From Parashewanella tropica (lineage in GTDB: Bacteria; Pseudomonadota; Gammaproteobacteria; Enterobacterales; Shewanellaceae), in the NCBI RefSeq assembly GCF_004358445.1, contig NZ_CP037951.1, forward strand, positions 2,157,501 through 2,221,500: a stretch of DNA of 64,000 bases. Direction: 5' to 3'. The notes beneath the pieces were generated by a model, which worked only from the letters and a program-made list of their open reading frames with translations, did no database searches and was not told the origin of the DNA. Both the position numbers and the translations under genes were made by a program. This document shows, in pieces, positions 59,350 to 64,000 of this stretch; position 1 is the first letter of the stretch, and the number at the start of each line of letters is the position of its first letter.

Positions 59350-59978
59350 AATGAAGGTCTCAAAAAGACTCTGAATATATTAGCGCAAATCAGCTCGTTA
59401 TTTTTAACTCTAGTTGCAATAACGGGACGTACCATATATTGGGGCTGATTGAAGATTAGCTTTGCATTGTCTTCTGACTTTTTACCTAAGACCAAGTCAT
59501 TGCTCTCAACATCAACATTGATCTTAACGTCTTTTATATGTTTCAGCGGAACTCGTATAATCCCAATAAGTCCTTTCGTAATGACGAGGTGATCATCTTG
59601 AATATAAATTGAATAGTTCTTCGCAGCCCTGTAATTCGCAACACAGAAAACTATGCCATAAAGGAACAGTGAACACGTGATAATCGCTAAAAGTTCACTA
59701 AAATCGAGTAAAAGGTAGTAGCTTAACGTTGCCAATATAATTAATGATATAGCGACTAAAACCATGCTACTTACTTTTGCAGCTTTACTATTTAAATGAG
59801 CAATTGTTGGCGTATGATTCTTTGAAAAGTAAGGTATTGCGTAGTACCAACTGGCTGGTTCAGAAGCCAAAGTCAGCGCCAGTGTATCTGTAGCTTCATT
59901 CCTCCCCTCTTTTGCCTGTATCAAAATTTTATCTTTAAACGTTGTTGGCTCGCATTCTGACTCTCTATTCCCAGCCAT
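59334..59978 (-). pseudogene. Bacterial PH-domain membrane protein, 3' end altered by IS110
   Basis: About 214 residues from the ATG at 59978 (the frame is open to a TTG at 59987). Two membrane helices (about 70-110) are followed by a PH-domain-like strand pattern (YSIYIQDDHLVITKGLIGIIRVPLKHIKDVKINVD). The stop lies inside the IS. Without the IS the same frame would end ...LRPSLSIME, again very short; with a 2-base AT deletion at 59375-59380 it would read on as NELICANIQSLFETFIKYYGM, which looks more natural. So both a frameshift and the IS seem to have hit the gene. Paired with the small membrane protein upstream. Confidence 0.6.
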
Positions 59979-60023
59979 CACTTTCAAAGCTGTAACTCTA
60001 GGATCCCCCTTAGCCCCCCTAGC

Positions 60024-60392
60024 TTACCATAAACCTCGAATAACACTTACCATAATGTACAATTCGACAATAATTAGTAAGGCGATTAAGGGATACCGAA
60101 TATAAGAGATGAATTCAAAATATGACGCAAATTCTTGCGGAAAAGAATAACGGGCGACCAATCCACTCAAACTAAAGATGACTAACATCTTCCAGAGCTT
60201 TTGCTTTCCTAGTTTAATGATACAAAACCAGTAAACAGCAGGTAAAACAACAAAAAACACCAAATTGATACAGTAGAATACAAACCAATCTTGAGAATTT
60301 TGAAGTTGTTCAGGTAATAATTGCACACCTAAACCATACCCTAAAATTGCAACGATAAGAAATACTAATCTAGCTTTTACTACCAAGCGCAT
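60024..60392 (-). CDS. Small four-helix membrane protein of unknown function
   Basis: 122 residues from the ATG at 60392, six bases after GGAG; four hydrophobic segments (about 8-26, 42-62, 72-90 and 100-120) and few charged residues. I do not recognise a family. It precedes the PH-domain gene by about 45 bases on the same strand, so the two were probably one operon. It lies in the block that splits rplT from pheS. Confidence 0.55.
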   Translation of the reverse strand: MRLVVKARLVFLIVAILGYGLGVQLLPEQLQNSQDWFVFYCINLVFFVVLPAVYWFCIIKLGKQKLWKMLVIFSLSGLVARYSFPQEFASYFEFISYIRYPLIALLIIVELYIMVSVIRGLW

Positions 60393-60539
60393 TAAACACT
60401 CCATTGTTATTTTTATGTTAACAACAATATTGAGTTAAAAAAGGATTATTCAAGTGACAGTTAGAAAATAAAGGATTGGTTGAAAGATAAAACTATACGT
60501 GTAACTGGTAGAGTTGGAATTATTAGAATTCAAAACGAA

Positions 60540-60565
60540 CAAAGCCTCAGTAAACTGAGGCTTTG
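60540..60565 (-). terminator. Terminator after rplT
   Basis: CAAAGCCTCAG pairs with CTGAGGCTTTG (11 pairs, TAAA loop), 30 bases past the rplT stop. The minus-strand tail is GTTCGTTTTG, a mediocre T tract. It ends the infC-rpmI-rplT transcript before the inserted block. Confidence 0.78.
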
Positions 60566-60594
60566 AGACAAAAAACAAAATTAACTTTTGCTAA

Positions 60595-60954
60595 TTACTT
60601 AGCTAGAGCGTCTTTTGCTTTTTCAACTAAAGTTGCGAAAACAACTTTGTCGTATACTGCGATGTCTGCCAAAATCTTACGATCGATTTCGATAGACGCT
60701 TTCTTAAGACCGTTGATGAAACGGCTGTAAGATAGACCATTTTGACGAGACGCTGCATTGATACGTGCAATCCATAGTTGACGGAATTGACGTTTCTTTT
60801 GACGACGGTCACGGTAAGCATATTGACCAGCTTTAGTTACAGCTTGAACTGCTACGCGATAAACGCGTGAACGAGCTCCGTAATAACCTTTGGCAAGTTT
60901 CAGTACTTTTTTGTGACGAGCACGAGCGGTTACACCACGCTTAACTCTTGGCAT
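60595..60954 (-). CDS. rplT: 50S ribosomal protein L20
   Basis: 119 residues; typical [33 protein letters not shown] start. It binds 23S rRNA and, in E. coli, represses rpmI-rplT translation. Last gene of thrS-infC-rpmI-rplT. Confidence 0.97.
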   Translation of the reverse strand: MPRVKRGVTARARHKKVLKLAKGYYGARSRVYRVAVQAVTKAGQYAYRDRRQKKRQFRQLWIARINAASRQNGLSYSRFINGLKKASIEIDRKILADIAVYDKVVFATLVEKAKDALAK

Positions 60955-60970
60955 TTTCTAATCTCCTAAA

Positions 60971-61165
60971 TTAAGCGTATGGTAATTGACGCGCGATTGC
61001 TGGAACGTCAGACTTAGCAACAAGGCACTTAGCACGTAGATGACGTTTACGCTTAGTGCTTTTCTTAGTCAAAATGTGACGAAGGTGAGCTTGCTTGCGC
61101 TTGAAACCATTAGCAGTTTTCTTAAAACGCTTAGCAACACCCTTATCGGTTTTCATCTTAGGCAT
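60971..61165 (-). CDS. rpmI: 50S ribosomal protein L35
   Basis: 64 residues, [25 protein letters not shown]..., as in other gammaproteobacteria. Placed 16 bases upstream of rplT, 90 bases after infC. That gap is where L20 autocontrol sites lie in related species. Confidence 0.97.
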
Positions 61166-61255
61166 TGTATACTACTCCGCATTGGGAATGTTAATAAATA
61201 GCAAGGCGAAATGAGACTTATAAAAGCCTCATTTACTTTTAAATAATTGCCCTAC

Positions 61256-61798
61256 TTATTTCTTTTTAGGCGCTAGCACCATTACAGCTTGGCGACCTTC
61301 CATTTTCGGGAAAGACTCCACTACTGCAATCTCTTCCAAATCACCTTTAATACGGTTCAAAAGATCCATACCGATGCTTTGGTGTGCCATTTCACGGCCA
61401 CGGAAACGCAGCGTAACTTTCGCTTTGTCACCATCGTTTAGAAAACGAGTCAGGTTGCGTAGTTTTACCTGATAATCGTTTTCATCAGTTCCAGGACGGA
61501 ATTTAACTTCCTTAACCTGAACCTGCTTTTGCTTTTTCTTCTGTTCTTTTTGCGCTTTCGCCTTATCGAACAAGAATTTTCCGTAGTCCATGATCCGGCA
61601 TACTGGAGGCTCAGCATTAGGGCTGATCTCTACAAGATCTAACCCAGCTTCGTCAGCTAAACCTTGTGCTTCTCTAATGTGCATGATGCCGTGTTGTTCA
61701 CCATCCACACCGTTAACACGTACTTCAGTTAAACCGGTAATTTCTTCATTGATTCTATTGGCGGCGTCTTTGCGTCCACCTGTTCTTTTAGCCTTTAT
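61256..61798 (-). CDS. infC: Translation initiation factor IF-3
   Basis: 180 residues if read from the AUA at 61798. This start was chosen because GGAGG lies 8 bases upstream (the end of thrS) and the N-terminus [19 protein letters not shown] matches the family. The first ordinary start in frame (near 61708) would remove the essential N-domain. IF-3 rejects non-canonical starts, so a rare start codon gives autocontrol, as E. coli AUU does. Core motifs: [21 protein letters not shown] and [16 protein letters not shown]. The gap to the thrS stop is 3 bases. Confidence 0.93.
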   Translation of the reverse strand: MKAKRTGGRKDAANRINEEITGLTEVRVNGVDGEQHGIMHIREAQGLADEAGLDLVEISPNAEPPVCRIMDYGKFLFDKAKAQKEQKKKQKQVQVKEVKFRPGTDENDYQVKLRNLTRFLNDGDKAKVTLRFRGREMAHQSIGMDLLNRIKGDLEEIAVVESFPKMEGRQAVMVLAPKKK

Positions 61799-61801
61799 GA
61801 C

Positions 61802-63730
61802 TTATTCCTCCAAAAGATTTAGACTACGGAGCGAAATTTGTTCACGGATTTTAGCGGCAAAGGCATCAATACTCAACTTACCTAAGTCTTTTCCGTCTCG
61901 AGTTCGCACCGCGACTTCCCTATTTTCCATTTCTTGGTCGCCAACGACCAGCAAATAAGGAACACGTCGTAACGTGTGCTCGCGTATTTTAAAGCCAATC
62001 TTTTCGTTTCTCAAGTCACTTGATGCACGAATACCCTGCTTTTTGAATAATCCGACTACTTCTTGAACATAATCGGCTTGTTTATCCGTGATATTCATCA
62101 CAACAGCTTGGGTTGGTGCAAGCCAAGTTGGGAATCGACCCGCGTATTCTTCAATTAGAATACCGATGAAACGCTCCAATGATCCTAAAATAGCACGGTG
62201 AATCATTACCGGAGTTTGACGACTACCATCTTCAGCTACATAAGTTGCACCTAAACGAGATGGTAACGCGTAATCCAATTGTACAGTGCCGCACTGCCAA
62301 GCACGATCTAAACAGTCGTGAAGTGTGAACTCGATCTTAGGACCATAGAACGCACCTTCACCTTCTAGAATACCGTATTCGATATTATTGTTAGCTAAAG
62401 CTTGTTTTAACGCTTCTTCAGCTCTGTCCCACATATCATCATCACCGATACGTTTTTCTGGGCGAGTAGAAAGCTTAACAACAATGTCTTTAAAGCCGAA
62501 AGTTGAATAAGTGTCGTATACCATCTTGATACACTTACTGACTTCCTGCTGCACTTGATCATCGGTACAGAATACATGTGCATCATCTTGAGTAAAGCCA
62601 CGTACACGCATCAAGCCGTGAAGTGAACCAGATGGTTCGTTACGGTGACAGCATCCAAACTCAGCCATACGCAATGGTAAATCACGGTATGATTTCAAAC
62701 CTTGGTTAAAAATTTGAACGTGGCCTGGGCAGTTCATTGGCTTCAATGCGTAATCACGCGCTTCACTATGAGTCGTAAACATTGCCTCAGAATATTTATC
62801 CCAATGACCAGAACGCTCCCAAAGTACTCGGTCCATGATCATGGGACCTTTAACTTCGTCGTAATCGTAATCAACTAATTTAGTACGAACAAACGTTTCT
62901 AGTTCGCGGAAAATGCTCCAGCCATCGTTATGCCAAAACACCATGCCTGGCGCTTCTTCTTGCATGTGATATAAATCAAGCTGTTTACCAATTTTACGAT
63001 GGTCGCGTTTTGCAGCTTCTTCTAAACGATTTAGGTAAGCTTTTAATGCTTTTTTATCAGCCCAAGCAGTCCCATAGATACGCTGCAACATTTTGTTATT
63101 TGAATCACCACGCCAGTATGCACCTGCAACACTCATTAGCTTAAAGTGGTGGCAGAACTTCATATTTGGTACGTGTGGACCACGGCACATATCGATGTAT
63201 TCTTCGTGATGGTACAGCGCTGGCGTCGAATCTTGACTAATATTTTCGTCAAGGATCTGCATCTTATAAGTTTCGCCACGAGCCTCAAACGTGTCTCTCG
63301 CGATTTGCCAGCTGCCGACCTTTTTAACTACGTCATAGTTAGTTTTGGCTAGCTGAAGCATGCGCTTCTCAAGAGCATCAATATCTTCTTGAGTTAATTT
63401 ATGATCAAGATCGATATCATAATAAAAGCCATTATCGATAACCGGACCGATCGCCATTTTGACATCTGGCCACAATTGTTTGATTGCATGTCCCAATAAA
63501 TGTGCGCATGAGTGACGAAGAATTTCTAGTCCCTCATCGTCTTTGGCTGTAATGATTGAGAGTTCTGAATCAGTATCAATCACATCACAAGCATCTTTAA
63601 GTTCGCCATTAACTCGACCTGCGATACAAGCTTTCGCAAGACCAGGACCAATATCAGCAGCAACATCATAAGTAGAGACAGGTTGAGCAAACTCACGTTT
63701 GCTACCATCAGGAAGTGTAATAACAGGCAT
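61802..63730 (-). CDS. thrS: Threonine--tRNA ligase
   Basis: 642 residues from the ATG at 63730 (E. coli 642; AAGGA is upstream); the longer frame to 63793 would swallow the regulatory leader. N-terminal TGS domain ([14 protein letters not shown]), editing domain with [14 protein letters not shown] and [13 protein letters not shown], class II core with zinc-site [12 protein letters not shown], and C-terminal anticodon-binding domain ([19 protein letters not shown]). First gene of the operon. Confidence 0.97.
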   Translation of the reverse strand: MPVITLPDGSKREFAQPVSTYDVAADIGPGLAKACIAGRVNGELKDACDVIDTDSELSIITAKDDEGLEILRHSCAHLLGHAIKQLWPDVKMAIGPVIDNGFYYDIDLDHKLTQEDIDALEKRMLQLAKTNYDVVKKVGSWQIARDTFEARGETYKMQILDENISQDSTPALYHHEEYIDMCRGPHVPNMKFCHHFKLMSVAGAYWRGDSNNKMLQRIYGTAWADKKALKAYLNRLEEAAKRDHRKIGKQLDLYHMQEEAPGMVFWHNDGWSIFRELETFVRTKLVDYDYDEVKGPMIMDRVLWERSGHWDKYSEAMFTTHSEARDYALKPMNCPGHVQIFNQGLKSYRDLPLRMAEFGCCHRNEPSGSLHGLMRVRGFTQDDAHVFCTDDQVQQEVSKCIKMVYDTYSTFGFKDIVVKLSTRPEKRIGDDDMWDRAEEALKQALANNNIEYGILEGEGAFYGPKIEFTLHDCLDRAWQCGTVQLDYALPSRLGATYVAEDGSRQTPVMIHRAILGSLERFIGILIEEYAGRFPTWLAPTQAVVMNITDKQADYVQEVVGLFKKQGIRASSDLRNEKIGFKIREHTLRRVPYLLVVGDQEMENREVAVRTRDGKDLGKLSIDAFAAKIREQISLRSLNLLEE

Positions 63731-63742
63731 ATATATTCCTTT

Positions 63743-63773
63743 CCAGTGGTGACCCATACGCAGGGCCACTTGG
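63743..63773 (-). promoter_or_regulatory. Candidate thrS translational operator (tRNA-Thr anticodon mimic)
   Basis: On the minus strand CCAAGTGGCCC pairs with GGGTCACCACTGG (with one bulge) around the seven-base loop TGCGTAT; loop bases 3-5 are CGT, the position and sequence of a tRNA-Thr anticodon. It ends 13 bases before the thrS ATG, next to the ribosome site AAGGA. This is the placement of operator domain 2 of E. coli thrS, where ThrRS binds and blocks the ribosome. Confidence 0.75.
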
Positions 63774-64000
63774 TTGTATAAATAAAAACTCAACGAAAGC
63801 GTTAGTCAGTACCAGAGCCTAAGTAGGCCTTCGATGATAAAAAGAGCGTCTATGATAAGGATTCTCTACCCTTCAAGCAATGCCAGATTAATTATTTCCT
63901 CAATTTTGTGCTTTAATTAGACAAGTGACAAATCTGTTCTATTCTAAATGTTCTACAAATGAGTGGAGTTGTTCTGAACACCCTAACCTTTCAATAAGTT
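63774..64000 (-). promoter_or_regulatory. thrS upstream leader, with second possible operator hairpin
   Basis: The leader continues upstream on the minus strand. GCCT-ACTT-AGGC (about 63816-63830) and AACG-CTTT-CGTT (about 63791-63802) can form short hairpins in the place of E. coli operator domain 4. A TTGTCA-like -35 (about 63925-63930) could belong to the thrS promoter. No gene starts inside 63794-64000 on either strand. Confidence 0.4.

Overview
The window is an AT-rich chromosomal segment of a marine gammaproteobacterium, most likely from the Shewanellaceae (a Shewanella or Parashewanella-like genome). That placement is inference from gene content and order: coxB-coxA-ctaG-coxC-SURF1-ctaA-ctaB-sco, ptsHI-crr, tamAB, thrS-infC-rpmI-rplT with pheST-ihfA nearby, together with low GC. 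No rRNA, tRNA, CRISPR array or prophage is visible.

Left end (1-5000): an accessory patch. An IS3-family element (about 96-2566) is itself split by an IS30-family element (1015-2235). It is followed by a PDZ-like gene remnant, an intact GNAT acetyltransferase, a frameshifted GNAT pseudogene and an AraC-type regulator divergent from an AldB/ExaC-type aldehyde dehydrogenase. From 6.8 to 15.5 kb, reading leftwards, lies a complete caa3-type cytochrome c oxidase operon with its copper and heme A assembly genes. AsmA, TapT (DTW domain) and PssA follow.

Middle (20.6-31.3 kb, rightward): dgt; the sugar PTS general components ptsH-ptsI-crr; a membrane acyltransferase-like protein; yffB-like, dapE and an M15 peptidase in overlapping series; carbonic anhydrase; kdsB; a cytoplasmic-type patatin phospholipase; and DUF2897. 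A short stand-alone YidC/Oxa1 homologue, a MITE invaded by an IS1111-type element, an SpmA/SpmB-like fusion and hrpA follow on the other strand.

Right part: tamA-tamB (outer-membrane assembly), rplY, a periplasmic prolyl oligopeptidase, a Cys-containing lipoprotein, a DUF885 lipoprotein, an LpxL/LpxM-type acyltransferase, then ihfA-pheT-pheS. About 4.4 kb (chemoreceptor gene, IS110 element, broken PH-domain gene, small membrane protein) separates pheS from rplT-rpmI-infC-thrS. infC appears to start on AUA. The thrS leader carries a hairpin whose 7-base loop has CGU at the anticodon positions, as expected of a threonyl-tRNA-mimicking operator.

The most interesting signals are the nested mobile elements. 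The IS30 insertion lies next to the IS3 frameshift site, and the IS1111 insertion lies exactly in a MITE terminal repeat, leaving a readable 'AC' core and a probable guide-RNA region. Others are the reconstructible double-hit PH-domain pseudogene, the short YidC paralogue, the patatin candidate effector and the thrS/infC translational control sites. I did not find a clearly new multi-gene system.
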